In this document: positions 11,181-22,689 of the stretch, piece by piece
Position numbering within the stretch: position 1 is the stretch's first letter
Layout: the number at the start of each line of letters is the position of its first letter
DNA from: Hymenopus coronatus
Taxonomy: Eukaryota; Arthropoda; Insecta; Mantodea; Hymenopodidae
DNA: 64,000 bases
NCBI GenBank assembly: GCA_030762935.1
Contig: CM060893.1
Span: forward strand, 7,856,001-7,920,000
Direction: 5' to 3'
Translations under genes and position numbers: made by a program
The notes under the pieces: model-generated
Seen by the model: only the letters and a program-made list of their open reading frames with translations
Told to the model about the DNA's origin: nothing
Database searches by the model: none

Positions 11181-11405
11181 GCCCCATCTGTCTTTTTCTT
11201 TGATTGGAATTTGCATTTGTAGCTCTTCTATTTTAACATATTTAATATAAATGTAAATAATTTGCTTTTTGATTAATTAGCATGTCATAATTCCTGCTTC
11301 TAATATCTGACATATTTCATCAAATGACCTTCATGCATTTATACATCTCTACCGATGGCTATCCCATATTTTACTGTTCTCTTCATTTAACCTTTTTCTA
11401 CCACG
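11181..11405. other. No recognised feature
   Basis: Pyrimidine-leaning AT-rich DNA leading into the 114-bp satellite. Confidence 0.4.
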
Positions 11406-11409
11406 TACA

Positions 11410-11985
11410 TGTATATTTCTTTCCTGTATGTTAAGAATATAACAAATATACTATTTTCATAGTAACTAAGTAAAAAAGTTTGTAATAATTCTCAACTTGG
11501 TTACCATGGAAACAGTTAATATAGTGCAGTTCTTTCCTGTACATTAGGAATATAACAACATGTACTGTTTCCATAGTAACCAGGTGGAAAAGTGTGTAGT
11601 AATTCTCAACTTGGTTACCATGGAAACAGTTAATATAGTGCAGTTCTCTCCTGTACATTAGGAATATAACAACATGGCTGTTTCCAGAGTAACCAGGTCG
11701 AAAAGTGTGTAGTAATTCTCAACTTGGTTACCATGGAAACAGTTAATATAGTGCAGTTCTTTCCTGTACATTAGGAATATAACAACATGTACTGTTTCCA
11801 TAGCAACCAGGTGGAAAAGTGTGTAGTAATTCTCAACTTGGTTACCATGGAAACAGTTAATATAGTGCAGTTCTTTCCTGTATGTTAGGAATGTAACAAA
11901 TATGTTATTTCCATAGTAACTAGGTCAAAAAGTTTGTAATAATTCTCAACTCGGTTACCACGGAAACAGTTACTATAGTTAGTAT
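11410..11985 (+). repeat. 114-bp satellite with paired X-box-like palindromes
   Basis: Five units. GGTTACCATGGAAACAG starts at 11499, 11613, 11726 and 11840, and a variant (GGTTACCACGG) at 11953, so the period is 113-114 bp. Each unit holds CTGTTTCCATAGTAACC-type and CTTGGTTACCATGGAAACAG-type blocks that are nearly inverted repeats of each other, about 40 bp apart. Both contain 14-mers fitting the RFX X-box consensus (for example 11500-11513 and 11567-11580). Confidence 0.9.
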
Positions 11986-12764
11986 TCTGCTCTCTGCATC
12001 AAGAATTCAAGAAAACATTTAAAGTTCAGTAAACCCCGAGTTATTATCGTGTAACGTGGATTCTGAATACGAACGTATGGGTTCCAGAAATAGAACTTTT
12101 TTCTCCAGAAAATTGCCAGCAGCGAGCCACCTGTGAAAACTTGAACTAATGTACCACGTGAACCTGTGCCAAACACAACAAATGCTGCTATTATAATGTC
12201 AACAACATTTCTGATAATTTTAGCCGAAACGGAACTCGAAACCGCGTCCATCTGCAGGCGTCATATTTTCCAGTTGAGCGATTTTTGCGTTGCTCAGCAT
12301 GAACATGACTCTATTGTTCCTTATGATGAATAATTCACACAAAACTTGATGTCACTGCACATCTTTCTCAAAGTCAAAGGAAACCCGCCTATTTTACACG
12401 CCGATAATTCCATTTGAACCTGTGTCTTTTGTTTCCCCAATAGCACGCTTCTTCGATTGAAAGAGTTGAACCTGATGGTGGTGGAGCATGCATTATTAGA
12501 TTTCTTTGTTCTAAACAACCCTTGCAGTTCACCGCAGGGATCCATTATATCGCCATGAACACAAACAAACTACGAACGTTATAAACACGCGTCCCTTCAA
12601 CAAGCCCAGATGCCTTGGTCAAATTGCTACCTTCTCCTGATTATTGGTTCGTGTTTATTATACCACAGCCTTCTTGTATTCAGGAACCTGACATCCACTG
12701 TGACACGGCCGTTTCCGTTGAGAATTACGTTTCGATCTAATTACTCTGAGAACAGTATACCTTG
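11986..12764. other. Spacer between satellite and its inverted copy; unidentified
   Basis: Higher GC than average. The longest frame is 90 codons on the minus strand (11979-12251), starting MDAVSSSVSAKIIRN, with a hydrophobic stretch VVDIIIAAFVVFGTG. I do not recognise it, and it overlaps the satellite edge, so I do not call it a gene. It could be the inner part of an unknown mobile element whose ends are the inverted satellite blocks. Confidence 0.4.
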
Positions 12765-13015
12765 TTATATTTCCAATACACAGGAAGCAACTGAGTGTAT
12801 TAACTGATCCCATGATAACCAAGTTGAGAATTACTACACACCTTTCGACCTGGTTACTATGGAAACAGTACATGTTGTTATATTCCTAATGTACAGGAAA
12901 GAACTGCACTATATTAACTGTTTCCATGGTAACCAAGTTGAGAATTGCTACACAGTTTTGGATCTGGTTACTATAGAAACTACATTTTATACTCCTAATG
13001 TTCAGGAAGCTGTAC
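12765..13015 (-). repeat. Inverted copy of the 114-bp satellite
   Basis: About two units in reverse orientation: GGTTACTATGGAAACAG at 12852-12868, CTGTTTCCATGGTAACC at about 12919-12935, GGTTACTATAGAAAC near 12965. With 11410-11985 it forms a large inverted repeat around 780 bp. Confidence 0.85.
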
Positions 13016-13499
13016 AGGTGCGGAATATAATGAGAATTTGATACATAAAATGAAAGGTATGAGTAGTGTTGTTTGTTTGTGTTACCGGATATATTAGCCG
13101 ACAGTGCCTGAATTAATCGAATGCCAAATTGAAACACTTTGTTGGGAGCAGGGACGCCTTGTGTTTTCAATACACTGGCGCATGCGTCTTTATATTTTCA
13201 TTTGCTTTGACCGCAGCTGGTAAACACTTTGATGCTTCTTAGAATGATCAGTAGGTGCGCTTTGTAGGCATTCGGCCAACAATGAAACATATGTGTTGTT
13301 CCTTTGTGCGCGCGATTCACAGATGGCCGACATCTAAATTGAGCTTGGGTTGCTGACTGCTTCATTAGATGACAAAATCGTGGTCCAGAATGTCTTTTGC
13401 GACAAACAGACTGTGAAATTCCACTCGGATACATAGAGGATGGGGGGGGGGGAGAAAAAGTATAAACACCTTACTAATAATGTTGTATCCACCTTCAGA
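13016..13499. other. No recognised feature
   Basis: Single-copy-looking DNA with a G-run at 13441-13452. No gene supported. Confidence 0.45.
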
Positions 13500-13598
13500 C
13501 AATCCTGATCTGCTACATTCATATGACTTTCTCTAACACGTATATAAACGTTTTGAAGTCCCATAGATCCAAAAAACATAGCATTTTACTTCCTCTAC
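13500..13598 (+). mobile_element. HINE-A remnant
   Basis: A tail-like CATTCATATGACTTTCTC and short head-side pieces (GTTTTGAAGTCCC, ATCCAAAAAACATAGCA) compressed into 100 bp. Confidence 0.5.
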
Positions 13599-13599
13599 T

Positions 13600-13905
13600 T
13601 AAAACATGGTCGTTTCAATGGTAGCTCGGCCAAGCGGGAGACCTGGGTTCGGTTTCCGGTACTGACGTAGAGAATTTTCTCCCACTGGGAGACCTGGTTC
13701 GGGGTGCACTCAGCCTCATGAGGTCTCTGGGGGGTGAGGTCAATTGAAGAGATAGTTGGTGGAGAAGCAGCGGCTCCAGGTCGAGAAGACCGCATCAGCC
13801 GGCCGGGAGGGACTCGAGGCGCTGATCATGTCTCACCCTCCAGCACTGCACTCTTTTTCATGACGGGGATGCAGAGTCCGGGCGGTAGGCCAAGGTCCCT
13901 TGTGA
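13600..13905 (+). mobile_element. SINE-4, tRNA-derived SINE candidate
   Basis: A CGGCCAAGCGG stretch (13626-13636) resembles a pol III A box with a C for the first T, and GGTTCGGTTTCC (13648-13659) resembles a B box. A GC-rich body follows to about 13905. Single copy in this window, so its ends are uncertain. Confidence 0.5.
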
Positions 13906-13911
13906 TATGGA

Positions 13912-14006
13912 GTTTACTTACAACATTGTACATAGGTGGAGAATGTATTGTATTTGATCCAGAGAGCCCATTAGAAATACCGTTTTAGGCTCTCCTAAAT
14001 CCAAAA
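13912..14006 (+). mobile_element. HINE-A head fragment
   Basis: TTTACTTACAACATTGTACAT, then the GTATTG and AAATACCG blocks, ending where the next copy starts. Confidence 0.6.
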
Positions 14007-14868
14007 ATCTGATGTGTTCTATTCACATGACTATCTCTATATCTCTGTAACAAAGTATTGTTAAAAAGCTTATTCTTCTATTTACTTCATGCTAATCGAG
14101 AAAAAATTAGCAGAAATAATCTTATTACTTGCTTCCTTGTTAGTAGAAGCGAAATAAGGGAGTACCATAGGTTAAAGTGATAGTTAAAAGCTGGTTGCTA
14201 TGTGACTCAAGTTTCTTTATTTTTATGGACAAAGTTGGCAAATTCCTGTATGAGAAAAGTGTAAGTTTTTCAAAGCTGAAACCAAAAACAAGGAATATCT
14301 TAAAAACGTCCAACTCCACCAAAAAATGTTAGAACTTAAATTATGTGTTTTAACGTGCTCTATTTTTTGTGTGGTAAGTTTTTGTCCATCTCTGACGGTT
14401 TAGCATTTATGCAAAATTGCATTAAATTCATTCAGAATAAAGTAGTCTTCAGAGGCTATTTCCAGAAAATTCAAGATATCATTTTATTTGTCACGTAAAT
14501 ATCTATAATATACAATATTTTAATCAAAATCGTTAGAGCCATTTTTTTAGAAAATCAAAATTTTCGAAAAAAGTTCCATGTAAAGGGTAATTTGGAGTGG
14601 GGGGATTTTTCTCAAAATCTTCGTGTTGCATCCCTGGAAAATACTAAACTTAAATACCAAGTTTGGTATTTTACCGAGTTTTCGTTTTTGAGATATCGTG
14701 TTCACGGACACACGGACACACACACGGACCTTTTTCTGAAAATACTTTTTTTGGATACAGGGGACCCTAAAACAAATATTTCCGGTGAAATCTCGGTATC
14801 GAGTTTTTTGGGTGGAGTGCAATACCTCCTCTATACACTATGTACATACTGCGTATAGAGAAATCAAA
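14007..14868 (-). mobile_element. HINE-A, full length (reference copy)
   Basis: Tail (CTGATGTGTTCTATTCACATG) at 14008-14028 and head at 14831-14868. Inner palindrome at about 14653-14672, ACAC tract at 14708-14727. About 860 bp. Followed with no spacer by another copy in the same direction. Confidence 0.92.
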
Positions 14869-15682
14869 TTTATGATGTGTTCCATTCACATGACTTTCTC
14901 TACACCTCTGGAACAAATCATTATTAAAAAGATTATGCTGATATTTATTAAATGCTAATCGACAAATAATTAGCTGAAATAGCCTTATTACTTGCTTCCT
15001 TGCAAGTAGAAGAGAAATAACGGAGTACCATAGGTTAAAGTGACAGTCAAAGCTGGTAGCTTTGTGACTGGGGTTCGTTTATTTGTATGGACAGGAGTCC
15101 TGTATGAGAAAAGTTGAGTTTTTCAAAGCTGAACCCAAAAACAAAGAATATCTCAAAAACGATCACCGCAACGAAAAAATGTATGCAACATAAATTTTAT
15201 GTTTTAGTGTGCTCTATGTTTTTGTGTGGTAAGTTTTTGTCCATTTCTTACGGTTTAGCAGTTACGAAAAATTACGTAAAATTCACCTAGAATAAAGTAG
15301 TTATTTGAGGCTATCTCCAGAAAATTTAAATTTTACATTTTGTTTGTCAGGTAAATATCTTTAATACACGATAAATCAAAATTTCCTAAAAAAGTTCCAT
15401 GTAAAGTGTAATTTGGGATGGGGGATTTTTTCTCAAAATTTTCGTGTCGCATCCCTGGAAGATACTAAACTTAAACACCAAGTTTGGTATTTTACCGCCT
15501 TTTCGTTTTTGAGTTATATTGTTCAGAGACACACGGACTTTTTTCTAAAAATACATTTTTTTTGGACACAGGGGACACTAAAACATATATTTCCGGTGAA
15601 ATCGTAGTATCGAATTTTTGGTGGAGTGCAATACCTTCTCTATACACTGTGTATAAAGTACGTGTAGAGAAAATAAAAATAT
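14869..15682 (-). mobile_element. HINE-A, full length, tandem to previous
   Basis: Its tail (GATGTGTTCCATTCACATG) starts within a few bases of the previous head. Small internal deletions near 15090 and 15370. Head at 15640-15682. Confidence 0.9.
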
Positions 15683-15794
15683 AAACTTAACCTAACTTAG
15701 CCTACAATTTTTTATAAATACCAATTAAAATCATAATTATTATTAATTAAACGGTGTGTTGATATTTAATTTAATATAATTTTCATTATCATAA

Positions 15795-16405
15795 ATTGTC
15801 TCATTACTTGGTTCCTTGTAAGTAGAAGGGAATTAAGGGAATAGACTAGACTAAAGTGATTGTCAAATTTTATAAAGCTAGCCGTTGTGTGAACAATAGA
15901 AAATCGGTTCTCTTTACATGACGAGAAGCAAGACAAAAGCGGTATGAAACTTAAGATACCCTCCTATTTGAAAAAAAATTGAAGTAGTTTAAAAATGAAA
16001 CCAAGAAAAGGGAATATCTTGGAAATGGTTAACTCTACAAAAAAAGTATATGACATAAATTGTCTGTTTTAACGAGATCTCCATTTTTTATAAGCTTTCC
16101 TTTATCTTTTACGGTGTACCAGTTATGCAAACTTCATTCACAGCGAATAGGACTTCAGGTAATGTCCCAGAAAACTCAAGAGGCTCTTATATTTCATTTT
16201 TGATGAAAATACTTTCGTCTACATTATCTTAATCAAAATCATTAGAGCTATTTTTAAAATTTTCAACGTTGTGGAATTTTCTTGTGTCGCATCCTTAGAA
16301 GATACCGAACTTAAATGTCAGGTTTGTTATTTAAAGGACGTTTCGTTTTTGTGCTATGCTGCCCAAGGCGCGCACACACATACATACACGCGCGAGCGTG
16401 TATAC
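15795..16405 (-). mobile_element. Older HINE-A subfamily copy, head lost
   Basis: Carries subfamily marks shared with 22690-23097 and 56931-57893, such as CTATTTGAAAAAAAATTGAAG and GGTTAACTCTACAAAAAAAG. It breaks off in an ACACACATACATACACGCGCG tract, where the neighbouring copy starts. Confidence 0.75.
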
Positions 16406-17092
16406 ATTTTTACTTTCTCTATACGTACTATGCACATAGTGTATAGAGAAAGTATTGTAATGCACCCAAAATTCGATACCGAGAATTCACCGGAAATACA
16501 TGTTTTGAGACCTCCTGAATTAAAAAAAAAGCATTTTTAGAAAAATGTCCGTGTGGGCAGCATAGCTCAAAAACAAAAATTCCGTTAAAAACCACACTTG
16601 GTATTTAATGTTGGTGTCTTCCAACGATGCGACACGAAGATTTTCAAGAAAATCCCCCTACTCCCAACTACCCTTTACATGGAACTCCTTTCCGAAAATT
16701 TTGATTTTCTCAAAAATGGCTCTAACGATTTTGATTAAAATATCGTATATAAAAGATATTTACCTGGCAACTAAAATGTATATCTTGAATTTTCTGGAAA
16801 TAGCCTCTAGAGACTACTTTATTCTGGATGAATTTTACGTAATTTTGCATAACTGCTAAACCGTAATAGATACACAGAAATTTACCCCACAAAAAATGTA
16901 GAGCACGTTAAAACACACCATTTATGTCATATATTTTTTTTTCGTGGAGCTGATCGTCTTTTAGATATTCTTTGATTTTGGTTTCAGCTTTGAAAGACAT
17001 ACTTTTCTCAAACAGGAATTTGTGAAATCTCAGTATCGACTTTTTGGGTCTACACATAATGTACATAGTACGTGTAGAGGAAGTAATAATTT
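16406..17092 (+). mobile_element. HINE-A copy fused to an inverted head
   Basis: Head at 16410-16455, then ordered blocks to GGAATTTGTG at about 17024. There it switches to the opposite strand: GAAATCTCAGTATCG to GTGTAGAGGAAGTAATAA (17023-17092) is a head in minus orientation. Confidence 0.8.
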
Positions 17093-17642
17093 GGTTTTGT
17101 ATCTTTTTCTAATGACCTCCCATGCGAGTGATGTTTGACGGATAGATTTACCTTGACTTGTGATGACTGCACAAAAATGTCACGCTGACCTTTAGTCTTT
17201 TGTCGGCCAAGACAGCTAGTGTGACAAGAAAATAAATTGGCAAGTTTCTCTACCACATATTCAATTAACAGACGGTCCCCAACGGAAGAAATGTGACATG
17301 GATGTATGAAAAATCGCGATTACTCAATTATGTGTAATTAACATACTGGTACCCTAGATTACTTTGCTCAGTGGTGCCAACGTTCGCGAATACAAAGGGG
17401 ACATAGAACGTGGCTAATGAAGTGTTACCAACCTACGTCTCATTACGTCTATGTCGGTTCCTTTTCAGCGCATGCGCCGACCCACATTAATCAGAAATTC
17501 CTCATTTCCAATTTACGGCCGTTTTCTGCCTGCCCAGAATAACTGTTATTAGCAACCATTTCCGTTCGTTTTATAGCTTTAGAATATTAAGTTTTCTCGT
17601 CCGACGAGAGAGATAGCTTTAAAACAGCCTGTAAACATTGTC
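17093..17642. other. No recognised feature
   Basis: Moderate-GC single-copy-looking DNA. No supported ORF or RNA gene. Confidence 0.45.
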
Positions 17643-17868
17643 TGACTTATGGGCGCGTTCGGCCCGTGTACAGATGGCCTTATATTTAAGAGTTGGCGAG
17701 TTCAAATCTCGCTTAGGTTTGGTTACATGGATAACGTATTTTCGGGGTTTTCCCTTATCCTGAGAACACAAATGATTAGTAACTGTTAGCTCCACGGACC
17801 ACGAGAACATTTCACAATTTCATTCATCGTCCAATATGACTAACTGTGGACTTTGTGGTGAGCTAAAC
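17643..17868 (+). mobile_element. SINE-3, tRNA-derived SINE, copy 1
   Basis: B-box-like GAGTTCAAATCTCG at 17699-17712, then GGGGTTTTCCCTTATCCTGA and TTTCATTCATCGTCC...TATGAC near the 3' end. Same order as 46689-46915 and 38690-38942. Confidence 0.7.
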
Positions 17869-17929
17869 GGCGTATTGCACCCAAAAATTCGATACCGAGA
17901 TTTCACCGCAAATATATGTTTTGAGACCC

Positions 17930-17978
<49 letters not shown>

Positions 17979-18270
17979 TGTGTGCAGCATAGCTCAAAAA
18001 TGAAAAGTTCGTTAAATACCAAACTTGGTATTTAAGTTCAGTATCTTCCAAGGATGCGACACGAAGATTTTTAAGAAAATCCCCCCACCCCAACTACCCT
18101 TTACACGGAAAAATGTTCGATAATTTTGATTTTCTAAAAAATGGTTCTAAATGATTAAAATGTTGTATATTAAAGATATGTACCTGATAAATAAAATGTA
18201 TATCTTAAATTTTCTGGGAATAGCCTCTGAAGACTACTTTATTCTGGATGATTTTTGCCGAATTTTGCCT
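17869..18270 (+). mobile_element. HINE-A copy, both ends lost
   Basis: Starts at the GTATTGCACCCAAAAATTCG block (no head) and ends at GAATTTTGC. A perfect GT run of about 40 bp (17934-17977) sits where the element's microsatellite belongs. Inner palindrome at 18018-18037. Confidence 0.85.
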
Positions 18271-19957
18271 AAGCCAATGTCCCACGGTCAAATATTTTGG
18301 TCCAATACTCCTCAAACTACAAATTGGATCGCGGGACATCTGATAATTTCTTTGTATACAATTTCCGTCCTATTTTTGGTCCAATTTCAGTTTGCTACAA
18401 CATGATACAGCGGTTTCTAATTTTTGATCCAAACGTATAAAATCAACCAATGAGTGACCTGGTGGTAATGACGTAATAAGATGGCAGCTAGCGCTGGGTC
18501 TTCTTTCCCATCCACGTGATTCTTTGCTGAATCTTGTAGAATTTGTCGTAATTAATAGGGTTATAGTAGCTGAACTATGGTTGAAATACACATTTTTTTA
18601 TGCGGCAGGGATTTATGAAATAATGACTCGGGTATTTATAACACCTGCAAATGTATTTTATTGGATCCATTTGTACCTAACCTTTTCTCAACCAAACATA
18701 AAAACGCTACCTTTGATTTGCTGGTATGGACTGCCTCATATTTGTGTCTTGGCGAGTGATTTTTGCCTCAACTAAGAACAGCAACTTTCCAAACAAATGT
18801 CCATTCTAAGGAAGTTAAAATAATTTAGAAACGAGTTCATTCTGCAGCATATGAAGTATACCTCTTCCTTGGCCTGCCATGGTCTAGTTCACCAACGCCT
18901 CTTTGTTGAGTTTTACTTTCTCTACACGTACTATGTGCATAGTGTATAGAGAAGGTATGCACTCCACCCAAAAATTCGATACCGAGATTTCACCGGAAAT
19001 ATATGTTTTAGGTTACCGTTTGTACTGTGAATACGATAACTCAAAAACGGAAAGTCGGTAAAATACCAAACTTAGTATTTATGTTTGGTATCTTAAAAGG
19101 ATGCGACACGAAGATTTTCAAAAAAAAATCCCCCACCCCCAACTACCCTTTACATGGAACTGTTTTCGAACATTTTGATTTTCTCAAAAATGGCTATAAC
19201 GATTTTGATTAAAATATGTTTATTAAAGATATTTATCTGTCAAATAAAATGTATATCTCGAATTTTTTGGAAATATCCTCTGAAAACTGCTTTATCCTGA
19301 ATAACTTTTACGGAATTTTGTATAACTGTTAAACCGTAAGAGATGGACAGAAACTTACTACACAAAATGTAGAGCACGTTAAAATACACATATTATATTA
19401 TGTACATTTTTTTGTGGAATTGGTCGTTTTTGAGATATTCCATGTTTTTGGTTGCAGCTTTGAAAAACTTTTCTCATACAAGAATTTGTCAACTCCTGTC
19501 CATACAAACAAATGAACTTAGTCACAAAGCAACCAGCTTTTGACTATCACTTTAACCTATGGTAGTCCCTTATTTCGCTTCAACTTACAAGGAAGCAAGT
19601 AATAAGACCATTTCTGCTAATTTTTTTCTCGATTAGCATGAAGTAAATAGAAGCATAAGCTTTTTAATAATAATTTGTTACGCAGATGTAGAGAAAGACA
19701 TGTGAATGGATCACACAAGATTTTTTCTCTATATTATAATATGCTCATGCAATGAATACATAAACCAAGCTTGTGACAGCGAACGTAAATAATTGTGGAT
19801 CAGCAACCTTCACCATTTTCTATCAGCTATTCATGTGTATGCGAGAAATATTTGGACCAATACACACTCCCGTGGCAATGGAATGCAGAAATTGTACACA
19901 ACGTTCACGTTGTATAAGAAATGTTGGACCAAATTTTGACCGTAGGACATTGGCTTT
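18271..19957. mobile_element. Candidate TIR transposon with a nested HINE-A
   Basis: The ends are inverted copies: 18271-18304 and the reverse complement of 19925-19957 both read AAGCCAATGTCC, C or T, ACGGTCAAA, then TTGGTCCA, differing by one substitution and a 2-bp indel. TA dinucleotides lie at both outer edges, a possible target duplication. Without the nested copy (18912-19732) the element is about 870 bp. Variants of the motif recur inside near 18330 and 18366. No transposase frame is seen, so it would be non-autonomous. Confidence 0.55.
18912..19732 (+). mobile_element. HINE-A copy nested in the TIR element
   Basis: Head at 18913-18958, tail (GTAGAGAAAGACATGTG) at about 19689-19705. 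The microsatellite segment is deleted near 19015-19035. Inner palindrome worn (CCAAACTTAGTATTT). Confidence 0.88.
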
Positions 19958-20681
19958 ATGGTTAACTTGCCCCGGCTTCATCTACGTGCTAGAGAAGGTA
20001 GGAAATATTCGTAAGAAAGGTTTGAAATAGTAATGGGAAGAGATAGAGTGCCACCTACACGTTTTGTAAGATGTAAACTTTTGGCTAGGGCTGTACCACG
20101 TGGCAGGGCGACTTTTTCCCATATAACACAGAACAATGGCAGGGAACATGGGTGAAGTCGCTTTTCAACATGGCGGATTATCGGCTTAAGCTCCCCACAC
20201 CATCAGGTCTAAGCAGATTATACCGGGGACCAGTTTCATTTCCCTCTCGGTGCACCGCAAGCGAGCACCTGGACACATGTGGGATTACAACCACACAAAG
20301 CCACAAATCCTTTACCGTACCGACAAATGTTCAGAAAGAAATCAGGTCAATTTGGGTGCATTAAGTTGTCAGAGTTGAGTGTGCGCTGGACTGTAGAGAA
20401 TACCCTTTTGTATCGCTTGCAACTGTTATTGAGGAAGGTTCCAACAAAATAAATTCATCGCCTCAGCAACCGCTGGCCGTTATCAATCACGCGAGGTTAT
20501 GGCAGCTTTATCGAGTACAACACCTGTGTTGCTTTACACCTCAAGGTTGTCAAATATGCAATTCATTAAAATCATAAATAAAACTACATGTTTATAAACA
20601 TCCCATTGAAAAATTATGTACATAAATACGAGTGGTATACCTTTTAGTTAAAATAACCTTCGGTTTAAATATTACATTAAT
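19958..20681. other. No recognised feature
   Basis: Moderate-GC DNA. Short ORFs such as 20152-20364 show no recognisable domain. Confidence 0.45.
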
Positions 20682-21416
20682 TTTTACTTTCTCTATAGTG
20701 AGTATGTATGTGTGTGTCTGTGGGCAGCATAGCTCAAAAACGAAAAGTCCGTTAAATAACAAACTTGGTATTTAAGTTCAATATCTACCAAGGATGCGAC
20801 ACGAAGATTTACACAAAAGTCCCCCCACCTCCAACTAACCTTTACATAGAACAAAATTAGAAAATTTTGGTTTTCTCAAAAGTGCTCTAATGTTTTTAAA
20901 CATGTCGTATATTAAATATATTTACATGACAAATAAAATGTATATCTTGAATTTGCCTTTGAAGACCTTTATTCTGGATGAATTTTGCGGAATATTGCAT
21001 AACTTGCAAACTGTAAGAGACAAACAAAAACTTACCACACACAGAATGTAGAGCTCGTTAAAACACACAAGTTATGTTGTATATATTTTTTTTCGTGGAG
21101 TTGAGCGTTTTTGAAATATTCCTTGTTATTAGATTTTAGTTTTTATAATACTTAAAACTTTTCTCATACAGGCATTTGTCAACTCCTGTCCATACAAACA
21201 AAGGAACATCAGTCACATAGCAACCAGCTTTTGACTTCACTTTAACTTATGGTACTCCCTTATTTCGCTTCTACTTATAAGGAAGCAAGTAATAAGACAA
21301 TTTCTGCTAATTTTTTCTCGATTAGCATGAAGTAAATATTAGTATAAGCTTTTTAACAATAATTTATTGTAGAGATTTAGAGAAATTCATGCGAATGGAA
21401 TACGTCAGATTTTTTC
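20682..21416 (+). mobile_element. HINE-A copy, head-side deletion
   Basis: TTTTTACTTTCTCTATAGTG is followed almost at once by the GTGTGTGTCTGTGGGCAGC block; most of the first 120 bp is missing. Tail at about 21378-21412. Confidence 0.85.
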
Positions 21417-21419
21417 TTT

Positions 21420-22203
21420 TGTTTTACTTTCTCCACGTGTAGAGTAAGGATTATATTCCACCCAAAAATTGAATACCGAGATTTCACCGGAAATACATGT
21501 TTTGAGGTCTCCAGGGTACAAAAAGGCATTTTTAGAAAAATGTCATGTGTGTCTGTGGGTTTTGTGTGTGTGTGTGGGCAGCATAGCTCAAAAACAAAAG
21601 AGCGTTAAAAACCAAACTTGGTATCTAAGTTTGATATCTTCCAAGGATGCGACACGAAGATTTTCAAGAAAATTCCTCCACCCCAACTAACCTTTATGTG
21701 GAAAAAAAAATCGAAAGTTTTGATTTGTTTCAAAATGGCTCTAACGATTTTGATAACATTCTCTTAATATTTAAGATATTTACTTGCCAAATAAAATTTA
21801 CATCTTGAATTTTCTGCGAATAGCTTCTGAAGACTACTTTATTCTGGATAACTTTTACTGAATTTTGTATTCCTGCTAAACCGAAAGAGATGGACAAAAC
21901 CTTACCACAGAAAAAATGTAGAGCACATTAAAACACTCTTTTGTCATGTCAATTTTTTTTCGTAGAGTTAATCTTTTTTTGAGATATTCCTTGTTATTGG
22001 TTTCAGCTTTGAAAAACTTATAGTTTTCGCATACAGGAATTTGTCAACTTCCTCATTCTACTTAAAGGAAGCAAGTAATAAGACTATTTGTGCTATCTTT
22101 TCTGATTAGCATGAAGTAAATAGAAGTACAAGCTTTTTAACAATAATTTGTTGCAGAGGTGTAGAGAAAGTCATGTGAATGAAATACATAAGATTTTTTA
22201 TTT
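21420..22203 (+). mobile_element. HINE-A copy, tandem to previous
   Basis: Shortened head at 21422-21450 (no TATGTACATA). Tail GTAGAGAAAGTCATGTG at about 22161-22177. Head to tail with 20682-21416 with almost no spacer. Confidence 0.85.
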
Positions 22204-22689
22204 TCCTATGTAAAGTATCATAAAGTTTATAACTATTTAGAGCTTGAATTGGCTATTGGCTTTAGAAAATCAATTGTACTTGCGTACGAAATATGTCTTG
22301 ATAAGTGAAGAGAATTAAGAATTTTATTATTTCAAAGGTAAACTAATTAAGAATACTTGAACGATATAAATTAGTTTGTGTATGCAATAGTTCAAATATA
22401 ATTAGTGTGCTACATAATCCATCGATGAGTCAAAAAGATTGATAAGCATAAATAATGAGCCAGAATTAACTGCTCCTTATTAAAACATTATAAATATGGC
22501 TTTATAAGTATTAATGTTAAATGGTGTATGTACTTATAAGACTATAAAAGGCGCGTGAAATTTTTAATTACCACTATACGAAATATAAAAACAAAATAAT
22601 ATATGGGGGATTGCGTAAAAAATATTCCATGATATATAGTATATTAATGTGTTATTAAATTAATATGTGTGTGTGTGTGTGTGTATAAT
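22204..22689. other. AT-rich spacer with a GT microsatellite
   Basis: Very AT-rich. (GT)n at 22664-22684. No gene seen. Confidence 0.5.

Noticed and set aside
11979..12251. 90-codon minus-strand gene
   Set aside because: Overlaps the satellite edge, no recognised domain, no supporting signals; kept only as a note.
13441..13452. G-quadruplex
   Set aside because: A single G-run without three further runs close by.
14547..14858. A recurring 80-100-codon frame in many HINE-A copies, plus its antisense frame
   Set aside because: Both strands are open over the same bases, start codons vary, and the frames contain the element's palindrome and microsatellite. No known domain; treated as incidental, although a test for purifying selection would settle it.
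15682..15720. Telomere-like TTAGG/CCTAA repeats
   Set aside because: Only one or two copies of AACCTAAC-type sequence here and a few TTAGGTTTAGG-like bits near 2947 and 4325; no array.
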